Of a stretch of 64,000 nucleotides of DNA, positions 1 through 10,599 are shown piece after piece (the first letter of the stretch is position 1; every line of letters begins with the position of its first letter). The notes beneath the pieces were generated by a model, which saw nothing but the letters and a program-made list of their open reading frames with translations, searched no databases and was not told where the DNA came from. This DNA comes from Allolobophora icterica (lineage: Eukaryota > Annelida > Clitellata > Crassiclitellata > Lumbricidae), in the NCBI GenBank assembly GCA_963556255.1, contig OY744609.1, positions 17,190,898 through 17,254,897 on the forward strand, in the 5' to 3' direction. Both the position numbers and the translations under genes were made by a program.

Positions 1-1030
1 TAAGGCTTGTGCTTTTTAAATCGAAAACTTGTATGGTGCATCCTCATCCTCATCGTCTATACTTCTGCACTGTCAGCCATGATTGCCTCTCGTCACGGCA
101 TATAAATCCACCTCTATGCTGATGATACCCAACACTATGTATATCTGCGACTAAATGAGGTTGCAGATGCTGCAAAGAGACTTTGATGGCATCATGATGT
201 GGAGTCTGTCTATGCGCCTCAAACTTAACCTTTGCAAATCTGAGCTCATCTGGTTTGACTGTTCCTCTAAGCTCCTACAGTGTGCTGAACTTTCACTCTC
301 TACTTCCTCGTCTCTTATCCATCTCCATCATCTCCATCATCATACTGTTCGGGATCTTGGAGTCATCCTTGACTCAAAACTCTCCCTGAAACCTCAATTG
401 CCGCAATTTCTCTGACGTGTCTGTTACACCTCGGAAGAATCCGACAGCTTCGATCTACCCTGGATTCAGCATAACTGAAAACGCTGTTACACTGCCTTAT
501 TCTGACACAACTTGATTACTGAAACTCCATACTCTATGGTCTCCCTGAATGCACACTGCTTACTCTAACCAGAGTACTGCATCAGGCTGCAAGATTTTGT
601 CTTGGACTCTCGAACCGAGACCACATCACATCTGCTCTTCGTTCTCTACACTGGCTTCCTATCTCTGAGCGTGTCCGCTTCACGCTGGCGCTCCTTGTGT
701 ACAGACCACGTGCAGATCATCTGCCATTTTACCTATCTTCCATAGTGACACCTTGCAACTCTGTCAAAGGTCGCTCCTCTCTTCGATTAGCATCTGCTGG
801 AAAGTATGTTGTTCCTGGTACACGTCTTGTCTTTGGCCAGTGTTCATTCACAATTGCCCGTCCCTCCATCTGGAACTGTCTACCTCCTCATGTTCGCAAC
901 TGTCTTAGCGAGACTGTCTTTCACTCTAAACAAAAAACTTACCTCTTCCAGTCTACCTATGGCTCTAAATGGTTGCCCGGCTTCAATGTGCACTTCTGAA
1001 CTTCGTAAGGAGGGCATTATCAAATTATAG
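1..1030 (+). mobile_element. LINE 3' fragment (CR1/L2-like reverse transcriptase end), 5' end outside window
   Basis: Broken frames give reverse transcriptase pieces: the YADD active-site box as Y-A-D-D-T-Q near 115-132, then RLKLNLCKSELIWF (about 212-255), VRDLGVILDSKLSL (about 346-388), a LHWLPISERVRF block (about 649-684) and the terminal SIWNCLPPHVRNCL...TYLF block to about 999. The same block order appears in the better copy at 11905-13255. In-frame stops and frame changes make it a dead copy. The family assignment rests on these motifs; the exact clade is inferred. Confidence 0.8.
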
Positions 1031-1394
1031 TTATTTTGTTTTGCATTGTATCCTTAAATTAAAAAAATATACGAATGCAATGCAAAATTAAGCAGCTACA
1101 GGTTGATAAAGTCAGGATAGCTGGTGTAGCCTAACGATTGCTGTAAGGCTACATTTTTGCTTTACTAAAAAAAACTTAAGTAGCACATCTTAAGAGAACC
1201 TCATCATGCAGGCGTTCTCTATGCCAATATCCTACAAATTAAAATATAGTATTTGTTAGTAGATCGGTTACATAGAATATAATCTGGTGTCACATAAAGT
1301 ATAATTTGGCGTTCCATGCAGGCGTCTATATGCAAGTTTTCCATCACGATTTTGACAGAGCAACTCGAGGGTCTCTATAATAGTTAACAAACTC

Positions 1395-1482
1395 TATTTT
1401 CTCGAGACTCCGTATTTTCATAATGTTGCGAGAGGTTCCGAGACTCCGTCGAGACTCCGTATTTCCATAATGTTGCGAGAGG
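1395..1482. repeat. Local direct duplication
   Basis: The phrase GAGACTCCGTATTTTCATAA followed by TGTTGCGAGAGG is repeated almost exactly about 55 bases later, with a short extra GAGACTCCGTC between. It is a small local duplication with no coding content. Confidence 0.6.
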
Positions 1483-1501
1483 AATTGAATTGAAATTGAG
1501 G

Positions 1502-1867
1502 TCCTGAATGCAGGCTTTTTCTGATGGGCGTTAAAAACTGCAGCTGCTAAATAACCTAAGTTTAAATTTACCTATGTTTTCTCATTTGTACAGTGCTGTA
1601 GTAAGTTACTAGGCAAACCCTACGATGTCAATAACTGTTCACGCAGTCCCCAAGAGTTGCACTGTCTGCATCAGACTGCTGCAAACGACTCCAGACCATT
1701 ATAGGAATGTAGGCTATTTGATATTGGTCTTGAATTGTTAGGTCGGGAACACATCTGAGACTCTACATCAATGCTTAGTCGAGACTACGATACTGGTCTT
1801 CTAGACTGTTTAAAAGTAGGCCTACTGCTGGCTATAACGCCCCATCAGAAAAATCCTGCGTTCAGGA
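1502..1867. mobile_element. MITE with about 32-bp terminal inverted repeats
   Basis: The left end (1502-1533, TCCTGAATGCAGGC... to GGGCGTTA) is matched in inverted orientation by 1835-1867 (TAACGCCCCATCAG... to GTTCAGGA) with few mismatches. There is no ORF inside. I could not settle a target-site duplication, so the superfamily is open. Confidence 0.6.
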
Positions 1868-2059
1868 GCTCTACTAGCGTTTTAGAAACAGGGAGTCTCC
1901 ATGGTGTTTTTCTTGTTTTCATCAACAAGCAATAATAGTGAGTAGTGACGGCACTCTTCGTCAGTAATTGTCTTCTTAATAGGATAATAGTTATGCACTT
2001 GCTAAGCGGGTAATTTCGTGACATTTAAAGACAGTAGGCCTGTACCTTACATATTTCTG

Positions 2060-2480
2060 CCTTTATCCGTGATTCCCTCCACTGGCTCCCTGCTGAACAG
2101 CGAATTCAGTTTAAAACCCTCACTCTCATGCGCAACTGCCTTACTGCCTCTGCTCCGTCTTACCTAATGAATTTTTGCAACCCAGTTTCTTCCTTGCCTG
2201 CGAGGGCTTCCTTGCGATCTTCGGCTCGCGGCCTTATGGTTGTCCCCCGCATGCGATCTTCCACGGCACAATCCAGAAGTTTCGCCTATGTTGGCCCCTC
2301 TGCTTGGAACTGTCTCCCCTTGTTTCTCCGCCAAGAGCTTCTTGCCCTCTCTCCTCTCCAGTTCCGTAGACGCCTGAAAACTTTCCTTTTTGCCGGTGCC
2401 GGCATTGATGCGGGTTGAAAGCGCCGCTGATTTGAGTGGCGCTATATAAGTTTTCGGTTACAATTACAATTACAATTACG
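2060..2480 (+). mobile_element. LINE 3' fragment with (ACAATT)n tail
   Basis: It reads LHWLPAEQRIQFKTLTLMRN near the left, then GLMVVPRMRSSTAQ, SAWNCLPLFLRQEL and LKTFLF before a stop at 2416-2418. Behind it come GTGGCGCTATATAAG and the tandem tail ACAATTACAATTACAATTAC, the mark of an end-primed non-LTR insertion. Only the C-terminal tip of the reverse transcriptase protein is kept (5' truncation). Confidence 0.82.
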
Positions 2481-2689
2481 TTGTTGTCGGATTCAGTTAC
2501 AGAATTAGATGATGAAACAACGTTTCAAGCACCAATTAGGTAATAGCGGATAGAAAATGATTCGCTACGAAAGTTGGTGTATTTTAGGTCTTTACTTTCT
2601 CGGTCGTCGACTGATGTTTGTTGTCGACGGTGTAATGTTTCATATAATACGAAAACAAGTAGGCCTATGCACGCTTGCGAGTGTGCGTG

Positions 2690-2790
2690 TGTATTATACG
2701 CAGGCACGCATACATGTACATGTATGCATCAAGATACGTTACACAGTGTTTGTACATATAAACGTACATGCGTACATCACATGGTGTAAC
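2690..2790. repeat. Short TACATG/ACGTACA-rich tract
   Basis: A low-complexity stretch of tetranucleotide-like words (TACATG, CATACATG, ACGTACATG) ends about 35 bases before the acceptor of the next exon. Confidence 0.45.
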
Positions 2791-2823
2791 ACCTGACGTG
2801 TGTTGCTTTTGTTGTTACTGCAG

Positions 2824-3024
2824 CTGCGTTACAAGTTTCGATTGGAGGCGTACAAGAACCCAGGCGAGGGAATCTGCAAGATCGCCGAGGAGGAAAAGGC
2901 CGAGCTGATCATCATGGGATCCCGTGGTCTCGGCATGGTCAAGAGGGCCTTCATGGGAAGCGTCAGCGAGTACATCGTTCGCAACGCCGGACTTCCTTGC
3001 CTCGTTGTTCCATCGTCAAAATGA
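2824..3024 (+). CDS. Universal stress protein-like, last coding exon
   Basis: A polypyrimidine tract and CAG acceptor (2821-2823) precede an open exon of 66 codons ending in TGA (3022-3024). The peptide begins LRYKFRLEAYKNPGEGICKI and carries IIMGSRGLGMVKRAFMGSVS, which fits the universal stress protein ATP-binding signature G-2x-G-9x-G-S/T, then YIVRNAGLPCLVVP, the usual last strand of the fold. USP-domain proteins bind ATP or AMP through this loop; the role of animal members is poorly defined. The exon is clearly more GC-rich than its surroundings. Only the C-terminal part is here; no earlier exon was recognised at 1-2823, so the rest should lie upstream of the window. Certain as a USP-domain exon; whether the gene is intact cannot be judged. 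Confidence 0.88.
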   Translation: MRYKFRLEAYKNPGEGICKIAEEEKAELIIMGSRGLGMVKRAFMGSVSEYIVRNAGLPCLVVPSSK

Positions 3025-3119
3025 ATCGCGTCATTCCAGGCATACTGACTCTAGGCGGACAGAGATAGAGAGACGAAGTAATATATAAGGATTTCATCAT
3101 ATATCTGTCATCCTTTTGA

Positions 3120-3300
3120 ATGGCAAAATTCAGGAGCTAAATAATGTCGCGACAGTGTTGTGAACTGTTTTCAGTGTTATTGAGACCCTCCCAACACCCA
3201 ATCCCGTTTTTCTGGTTATTTTAGTCCTTCCATAATTTGTTCAGTTCCGGAACAACGAATTCTTCAGTTCCGGAACCTTTTTTTTATAGAAAAAAGCACT
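3120..3300. repeat. GTTCCGGAAC-containing interspersed repeat, copy 1
   Basis: It shares with 10365-10590 the ordered words GTGTT-GAACTGTT-TCAGTGT, ATTGAGACCCTCCCAAC, CAATCCC, TTTTCTGG/TCGAG, then twice GTTCCGGAAC, ending AAAAAAGCACT. It is non-coding; both copies end in a GAAAARAGCACT-like edge, suggesting one element family. Confidence 0.6.
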
Positions 3301-3889
3301 AATTAAAATAAACTATTAAACTATATAAATGGCCAGTTACTTCATGCAGGGTTATTATATATCAATGTTTCTTGTTCATGTAGGAGTACAAATCGTGAAA
3401 CTATTTCATTTAGGCGTAGGCCTATTCTTCAAGGCTATATTTATTTAGCTGTTTTACTTGCGTACAATGCGGTAGGCAGGGCTTCAGGCTGACGCAAACC
3501 ATTTTATTTTGTGTGTATGACATGTGGTAATTTGACCTAATTCCAGCCGGTTTTTTTTAATTTTACATAAACTTCATATTAAAAGTCAACCGACCTATGT
3601 GTACGATATATCAAATGAAAGAAAAATTATTCTACAAAGTGAACAATACTCCAGCCGCTACAGAAAATCTATGCAGCAATCACAGCATTGAAAAATAAAC
3701 AAGGCCTGTGTGAGACCAAATTCCAGCCATGTTAACCTAATTCCAGCCTACCTGTTTTGTATATGACCAAATTCCAGCCAGCCATATTATTAAGGCATCC
3801 ACTTTTAAAAACAATGTGTCCCGGTAAAATATTACAATAGGCCTATGTTTTTTATTTATTTTTATTATTCAAACAGCAACACTCACAAT

Positions 3890-4010
3890 TCCAAAAGGAG
3901 AACTGCTCAGCGGGACCTAGATCCTCTTAGGCTTTTCTTTACCTATTGTTCCCGGATAACCTCATTTTATACACTTGTAACATACTTGAAATGTCTTGTT
4001 TGATGTTGTT
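3890..4010 (+). mobile_element. LINE/retroposon 3' tail fragment (GGGACCTAGATCC type)
   Basis: The sequence AGCGGGACCTAGATCCTC, then a TTGTT-CCCGG spacer and a TTTGATG-rich end, resembles the tail units at 63615-63770 (AGCGGGATCAAGATCC) and 36325-36420 (AGCGGGATTTACATCC). Only a 3' end is present; the family is inferred from the shared word order. Confidence 0.4.
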
Positions 4011-4044
4011 TGATGAAACCAATAAAATTTATGGTTATGGTTGC

Positions 4045-4265
4045 CATAGGCGTAATTTGGGGGGGGACGAGGGGTACCCACAACCCCACTTTTTGGACTG
4101 AGGGTTCCCCCAACAAGAACTTGTTTTTTTTACCCCCACTTTTTATTGACACAAATATTAATGAGAATGCTGTCAGGGTAAAATGTCCAACATGGTCTCC
4201 ATGCGAAAAGCAAAAGTGGAGAAGAACTTGGTACCCCCACATTCTACACCAAAGTTACGCCCCTG
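4045..4265. mobile_element. hAT-type MITE, 221 bp, TIR CAGGGGCGTAACTT family
   Basis: The ends are CATAGGCGTAATTT and AAGTTACGCCCCTG. Flanks are ATGGTTGC (4037-4044) and ATGGTTGT (4266-4273), an 8-bp target duplication with one change, the length typical of hAT transposition. There is no coding capacity. The ends match those of the element at 7072-7934. Confidence 0.8.
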
Positions 4266-4284
4266 ATGGTTGTGGTTATATAAA

Positions 4285-5213
4285 GTCATTAATCATAAAC
4301 CGTTTGCTCCTAAACCCGGCAAAGATTAAATTTATTTGGTTGGGCACCCATGCAACAACAACTTGCTTAGCTTGACCTTGCTGGTCGATGAATTTCCTAA
4401 TTACACTTTCTCTATGGTAGTTCGCGACTTTGGAGTCCTACCAGATCACGGGCTTACACTTGCAGCAAAGTCCTCAAAGTCTATGACAAACGGTAACTCC
4501 AATGGTACAAACCCGGCAAGATCAGGAGCTTACACTTTGCTCATCTCCATTGCCTTGTCCACACTTGTTGCTATCAGGTGCGCCAGCTTCGCACAGTTGC
4601 CCGCTCTCTTAATTATCCATGGCGCCATTGCTACGTTAGGCCTAGTAGGCCTACACTCCTTTATCTCAGCTCGACTTGACTACTGTTCCTCACTTTACTA
4701 TGGCCTACCTTCTAGTCTGGCATGCCTCGATCGAGTGCAACGCTCTGCGGCGAGCCTTATTGGCCGATTACCAAAATTTGGTCAGGTCTCTAGTTATATG
4801 CCGGAGGTCCTACATTGGCTTCCTGTCAGCCACCGTGTAGTATACAGGGTTGTTTCCCTGGTCTGGCGGTGCCAATTAACTGGGCTGCGCTCCAGCTTCT
4901 CTGCGGATCCTTTGCCGCCCCGTGCTGGAGTTTTAGGGTAGCCGCCACTTCCGCTCTTCGAGGAAGATGGTGCGCATTGTGCCTTTTGCCCGCACACGGC
5001 GCTCAGCCGCCATGCGGAACCGTGCTTTTTCAGTGGTAGGCCCGACGGCATGGAAGGGGCTCCCTCTGGAGCTGCGCCTGCTCCCAGAACTCCCACTGAT
5101 ACGTTCTGCACTAGATTTAAAACTGTTTTATTTGGCCGTACTGTAGTCGGGAGCACCTCTAAGTAGCCCCCTTGAAGAGGCGCTATATAAATATTCGCAT
5201 GAATGAATGAATA
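4285..5213 (+). mobile_element. LINE 3' fragment with (GAAT)n tail
   Basis: It opens with NRLLLNPAKIKFIWLG, matching NRLRLNPLKTQYIWLG of the copy at 11905-13255. It continues with the SARLDYCSSLYYGLPSSL block, LHWLPVSHRVVYRV, and ends GAGGCGCTATATAAATATTC then GAATGAATGAAT. Frames are broken in several places, so it is dead. It is inserted inside the TTCCAGCC element. Confidence 0.83.
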
Positions 5214-5762
5214 GGCCTATAATAGCAAGGCCTATAGACCTAGCAAGTGAAATTAAGAAATTGGGCCTAAGAATTGCGGTAAGCAATATGCTTGATTCAA
5301 TTCCAGCCACTCTTGTCTCAATTCCGGCCACCGGCTGGAATTTGGTTCAAGCACGGCTGGAATTTGGTCATATCGCACAGGTTGTAACAAACTAAATATA
5401 CGGACCGTAGACAATAGTAACACACAAAGTGTGCGTTCAAATATCTAGTTATTAGTACTGTTTTTCACAAAAAATATAATGTATTATGGTACTTTTTGTA
5501 TGATTTACCAAACGCACCTTGAAGTTTTTTGAAATTGTGAAAAATCTTCTCAGAATTTGCGATTTTTTAGGTAAATATTTACTTTCAATCTGCGACGCCC
5601 AGAGGTAAAACTCTAAAGGAAGTACGCGATCTGTTGATGGCCGCGTTCATACTGATTCGGAAAATGGTCATGTTCGAAAATTCGGACGGTAAAAATAAAA
5701 GTTAGAGCGAAACGAAAAGGTGGCTGGAATTAGGGACCTGGCCGGAATAAGGTCAAATTACC

Positions 5763-6420
5763 CTAGGTGGCGTTTTAAGATCGCATTTGTTAGAACCTGA
5801 AAAGTGTAGGGTGACATCAGTTGTTTAGGCCAGGGCCTTCGCCACGATTCGTTGCATATTTTATGCGTAGAGCATAAGAAAACGTTTTAATGTTTGCAAG
5901 GCTAAACGTTGGTACAATGCGGTACAATGCGGTTTATTCCAGCGGCATACTATTAGAAAGCGCTATGGTGTTCCACAAGGCACAACGACGCAATGGATTT
6001 GTCCATGATAATTTCGTACACCTATGGAGATCGCAGCCTTTCGCACATCACTCGTGACTAGGAACCATTCTGAATCCGCCCGTGAGTAAGTAAAGCATAT
6101 TCCAAAGTGGAATACTGGGAAAGCGCTGATTTCCTACTCTTAGGCCCTCAACTCGGCGGATGAAACCCAAGGTCCTGGATATAGGGCCAGCGCGCATCGC
6201 AGGACTTCCGTTTAACTAGTTGCGCCGGTACCTAATTCTGCTGCTTAGTTACACGAAGTCTGCTCGGCACGCTAGAACCCGCAATCGTTAGATTTCAGAC
6301 CAGGCGTACTACCGAAAAGACCAGCACGGCGCATCAGCTTGTCTTGGGCTGAAACTGTTCTGTTGTTTTCTTAGGCGCTGGCAGGGAATAAATAGACACG
6401 TAGCCGCGGGCATTGTACGT
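5763..6420. other. Unannotated spacer
   Basis: No gene, TIR pair or repeat was recognised in this stretch. Confidence 0.4.
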
Positions 6421-6424
6421 AGGT

Positions 6425-8835
6425 GGGTCATTCCTGCAATCGGGTGCAAAACAGACTGTTGAAAAATATTTTTTTGAAGTATTTTTTCAAGAAACTTTGA
6501 CGTGGTATTTGGATAAATATGATGCTGTTGGGGTTTGATGCAAAATATGCAGGCTTAAAGACTACTCATAGAGATGTGATCCGCGTCAAAGTTAGTATGT
6601 CTGTCGTTAACTTGTCAACCCTGTTACCGACAAACACGGTAGTAGGTGGGTAGGTAGAAGTTATTACATATTTAAAAGGATGGTGTTTCTAGTAACAATA
6701 AGTGTCCCCATGTTAAAATAACATCAAAAATGAAACTGAAAAATAGCCAATATATTTATTAAACAATAATCATTACAAATATTGTGTACTATGCATAGCA
6801 AGCATGACATAGATTCAGCTGTAGACAAATAACCAGAACTCACATGGTAATTAAACTTGCAGGAGTACTTAAATGTGATGCACACTATTTGAGTGTATGA
6901 CATTTATCGTCTTTGTATAATACTTAGAAACTGTTTAAAAGTGTCAAAGGCTCGTAACAGAGTTGACGGGTAACAGAGTTGACGGGTAACAGAGTTGACA
7001 AGCATACTAACTACACACTCGAGAGCAAGTTGTGATACTAACACAGTAATAATACTGTTAATTTAGCCATACAGGGGCGTAACTTTGGTCTAAAAATTGG
7101 GGAATACCAATTTCTTCTCCACTTTCGCTTTTCGCATTTAGACCATTTTGGACATATTACCCTGTCAGTAACTGATTATTTAACGCTGATGAGCTTACCT
7201 CTATAGCGGCAATTTTATCGTCTATAATGTTATCTACTCGTTTTCGTTTTACAACAAATTTATCTATTTTCCCTATCAGCAAAATCGGAACTCGACGTTT
7301 ACAAGTCAAAATCAACGACGTCTTAAATGCTTAGGCCTATATTACGTAACGGAGGGAGCTTTCTTCAGCTAGCCGGCTCGGATATGTTTAACCAAGGATA
7401 GTTATTGATTCTGAGATTGTGAGGAGACTCCGGGGTGAGAAGTCATATCAAGGCCGACAAAATGAGTGTGAATCCAAATACGGATTTCTAATTGATGAAG
7501 GATATAGAAGCTTGCAATTTGACCTACGTCTCCACATCCCGATAAGACTAAGATGAAAACCACAACGCGGAGAGTGAAGGCGATGTTAGATCTTTTTACA
7601 AGAAGACTGTAGCCGTGGCCCAGAACTGTGGCGCCTGCTGTCCGCGGGCTGATTACGGCGGTCAGTCTGTCGGATGACCTTTGTGGCTGAAAGTCTGCTT
7701 GTGACTCAGTTCGTCTGGCTCTCGGTTTACCTGTGCCCCTAAGTACTTTCGTACTTTTGTGGTACATATTCCTCACTCTGTCTACATACTCGAAGCAAGG
7801 CGAAGACTGCGATCTCTGGGAAGGCACAATAATAAACTAGTGATAGGCATTGTTTAAAACGAGGGGTGCGGTACCTCCAGTCCAAATAGTGGGGGTACGG
7901 CTACCCCTCGAACAGCCCACAAATTACGCCTATGTAGCCATACCTCATAACCTGTTGATAACAAACATCAAGCACAAATGAGAAATATGCTTAGATATGA
8001 CCAGAAACTACAGCAGAACTATGTTTGGTCAACTTTGTTGCAGGCATGTCAACTCTGTTATCTCAGCGCGGTAACAGGGTATGACGGTAACAGAGTATGA
8101 CATTTGACGCGAAAAAAATGTTTTTAGCATAATGCTTCCTCTTAATATCACTGAATTTAATATTCAGACTTTAGATTACTTGTATATCACGATTTCTGAA
8201 AGAAAAATCGTAAACTTAGACATTATCAAGGTCATACTACTGTAACAGAGTTGACATACTCCAAATGTACGATGTAAAAATAAATAAAAGCGGAAATTTT
8301 AGGACTATAAAACATACATAAAATCATCCAATCTTCTCATCAATTTTAAACCGCACAGAAGTGCTCCACCTGATGAATTAAATAAAACTAAAAATATCAA
8401 GATGCCATCCAAAATGTTAATAATAGTTGAAAGTAACAGAGTTGACAAAATTCCTAGGGACTCTCATTATTAAAGAAATATTACTGTCATAAGCTCTGAT
8501 ACAGAAAGTAAAATTAACTTATGTTACGGCCAGCACATGATGTTATGTGAATATTTTACAAACACGCAGAAATTACACACTGTTTGAGTAGAATGATCAA
8601 GATTATTACCGCCAAATGTAGAAGGGACAACGCTACTGACTGTACCCCGCTGATTACAAAACTATTTCACTGTGCCTATGTTACGATATTGATGATTGTT
8701 TTCAGACATTTTAAGTCAAATAACATTTTTATATTTACGTAGTAAAGTATTTTGATCTAATCTGATGATATTATTACGTATCCGCATTCAAACATGTTTG
8801 GGACATACTATTGAACCGAATTGCAGGAATGACCC
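6425..8835. mobile_element. TIR element ending GGGTCATTCC with TAACAGAGTTGAC arrays
   Basis: The left end GGGTCATTCCTGCAAT is matched in inverted orientation by ATTGCAGGAATGACCC at the right end. Flanks are AGGT (6421-6424) and AGGT (8836-8839), a 4-bp target duplication. Inside, variants of GTAACAGAGTTGACA recur: three in tandem at about 6957-7000, then about 8090, 8241 and 8433, with inverted copies near 6615, 8030 and 8048. No transposase is visible. A hAT element (7072-7934) is nested inside. It shares its terminal GGGTCATTCC with the element at 53615-56255. Confidence 0.75.
7072..7934. mobile_element. hAT-type element, 863 bp, CAGGGGCGTAACTT ends
   Basis: The ends are CAGGGGCGTAACTT and AAATTACGCCTATG. 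The flanks TAGCCATA (7064-7071) and TAGCCATA (7935-7942) form a perfect 8-bp target duplication, diagnostic of hAT-like integration. A 141-codon minus-strand reading frame at 7402-7827 has no motif I recognise and I do not call it a gene. It is nested in the GGGTCATTCC element. Confidence 0.85.
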
Positions 8836-9042
8836 AGGTAGGCCTACTGCAACTGCAAAGGCCAACAATAGAAAACCACGGGTCTCTAGACCCAGCCCGG
8901 TATTGGTAAAGGCGTTTGTCATCTGTCTGTATTTTGTGGGGATAGATTGCAACAGGTGACATTTAATGGCCGTTGACGTCAATAGGAAAGAAATTGTACA
9001 ATGTACAGTCCTCATTACACCGTCATTAAGATTGTCACATGT

Positions 9043-9115
9043 GGGAGACGGTAGCCGAATGGTTAGAGATTTTACCTTGTAAGCAAAGAGTATGGGGTCC
9101 AGCCTCTCTTGAGAC
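9043..9115 (+). repeat. tRNA-like (SINE-head) fragment
   Basis: GGTAGCCGAATGGTTAGAG resembles a tRNA A box, with GGGTCCAGCCTC about 35 bases on as a degraded B-box region. There is no full cloverleaf and no acceptor stem, so this is read as a SINE or tRNA pseudogene relic. Confidence 0.4.
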
Positions 9116-9130
9116 GGTTACTGTGTAGGG

Positions 9131-10100
9131 CAGGGGTGCGCAACTTTTTCGTTAATGTCGGCCGCATTAAAAGTTAATATTCTCATCACGGCAGCCAAGA
9201 TATCTGCTCTTAAATCATTATAAAATGTATTATGATGAAAAATAAGAGTTATCAATAAACAACGGAGAGGGTAAGAGAATGTGCTTACTGTTACGAATAT
9301 GTTTGCTGGGGTCCATCTCCTTATCCACGAACTTTAAATTAGTACCATATCCTTTGCAGCACAAAATTAATAAAAGGAATAACAAAAAAGCACAATGAAG
9401 ACTCCTCGAGACCATCAGCCGTGTTCCAGATTCCACGCTGGTCTCCATCAATCGAGTTCTGTACTTGTTTTTCAAATACTTAAACCGAGAGAAGTCTTCT
9501 TCACGCAAGTAGGTGCTTCCGAAGAGGACCAAGGTAAATTCTGGCCAATTCTCGGAGTTTAGGGTATTCAAAGTGGCAGCTTTCACACTTCCAGTAAATC
9601 AGTTTATCCTTCAACTTCGCTATGATTTGTTCACTATTCGTCGTTATTCAACTCCACCAATTCCATTTGGAGGTCCAGGGGGCCGGGCGCTCTTTATATC
9701 TGCACCAGATGGGATGAAGCAACAAGTCGCGGTGCTGGCAAAATCTTGTTGAAGCCATGGAATCATTCGGTGAATTATTGCAGCAGGGCATCAAGGACAC
9801 CACATGCCATATGAAGGAATCAATAACACCACATAACCTCTGTTCTCGTATCCCTTCCTTGGCTAAAAGTCCTTCAGAATTCTATCTCTAACCTACAACG
9901 CTCTTCAAACGTCTCAACCCCCTTACATTCTCCAGCTATTCACCTTCCAAACGTCCATCTTTATATCGTACTCGATTGATGGAGAACAGCGTGGAATCTG
10001 GAATACGGCTGATGGTCTCGACGAGTCTCCAATGTGCTTTTTTGTTATTCCTTTTATTCAAAATTAATTTTGCGCTGCAAAGGATATGGTACTATGGTAC
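9131..10100 (-). mobile_element. Decayed hAT element with transposase C-terminal remnants
   Basis: The end at 9131, CAGGGGTGCGCAACTTTTTC, has the form of a hAT terminus. On the minus strand 9586-9400 reads GSTYLREEDFSRFKYLKNKY, then RTRLMETSVESGTRLMVS. That is the C-terminal dimerisation region typical of ZBED-like hAT transposases (S-T-Y-C-E-x-x-F-S ... K-Y-R-x-x-L). A second, inverted copy of the same coding end lies at 9967-10095 on the plus strand (MENSVESGIRLMVS). The opposite terminus and target duplication were not found. The copy is rearranged and dead. Confidence 0.65.
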
Positions 10101-10309
10101 TTTATATCTTTATCTCGGACTCGATCCAGTAGCCTCCTGTCTGAAATTCTACAACCGACCCTCAATCTAAGCTACACCAACACCACCACTTTGGAACGAA
10201 CTCTCAAGAAGATCTTCGCCAGTTTGCTCATCCTCATATCTCGCCTGTTACTAAGGGAGGGTCTAAATTTAAGGAGATAATTTTTTAGGACATCCTTTAT
10301 GGATAACTT

Positions 10310-10590
10310 TGAATGTTTTAGGTACTGGTTTTTTAGCCGGAACGCGCCGGAACGGCGTTCCGGCACTTTTTTTCAGCTACTAAAATATTATTTATTTTAA
10401 TAATAAAAGCAATAATCTAGTTAATCTAATTTAATTTCAGTGTTCTGAACTGTTCTCAGTGTGTATTGAGACCCTCCCAACCCCTAAACCCCCAATCCCA
10501 TTTTTCTCGAGATTTTAGCCCCTCCAAAATTGTTCCGTTCCGGAACCTATTGTTCAGTTCCGGAACCTGTTTTCCCGAAAAGAGCACTGG
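10310..10590. repeat. GTTCCGGAAC-containing interspersed repeat, copy 2
   Basis: It contains CCGGAACGGCGTTCCGGCAC near 10345 and the ordered words shared with 3120-3300 (GAGACCCTCCCAAC, CAATCCCATTTTTCT, two GTTCCGGAAC, GAAAAGAGCACT). It may be a transposon with degraded ends (GGTACTGGTTTTTT against the inverted right end AGTGCTCTTTTC). Non-coding. Confidence 0.55.
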
Positions 10591-10599
10591 ATTTAAGTA

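Larger units (their letters stand above)
3526..5762. mobile_element. Non-autonomous TIR element with subterminal TTCCAGCC arrays
   Basis: The left end GGTAATTTGACCTAATTCC is matched in inverted orientation at the right end by GGAATAAGGTCAAATTACC. Inside the left part, (A/C)TTCCAGCC recurs at about 3541, 3721, 3743 and 3771. Inside the right part it recurs mostly inverted (GGCTGGAATT at about 5334, 5353, 5722) with two forward copies at about 5299 and 5321. No transposase ORF was found. A LINE fragment (4285-5213) and a hAT MITE (4045-4265) lie within. No convincing target duplication was found. Confidence 0.6.

Noticed and set aside
7402..7827. 141-codon minus-strand open frame
   Set aside because: It lies wholly within a hAT element, has no recognisable domain, and has no splice or conservation evidence.
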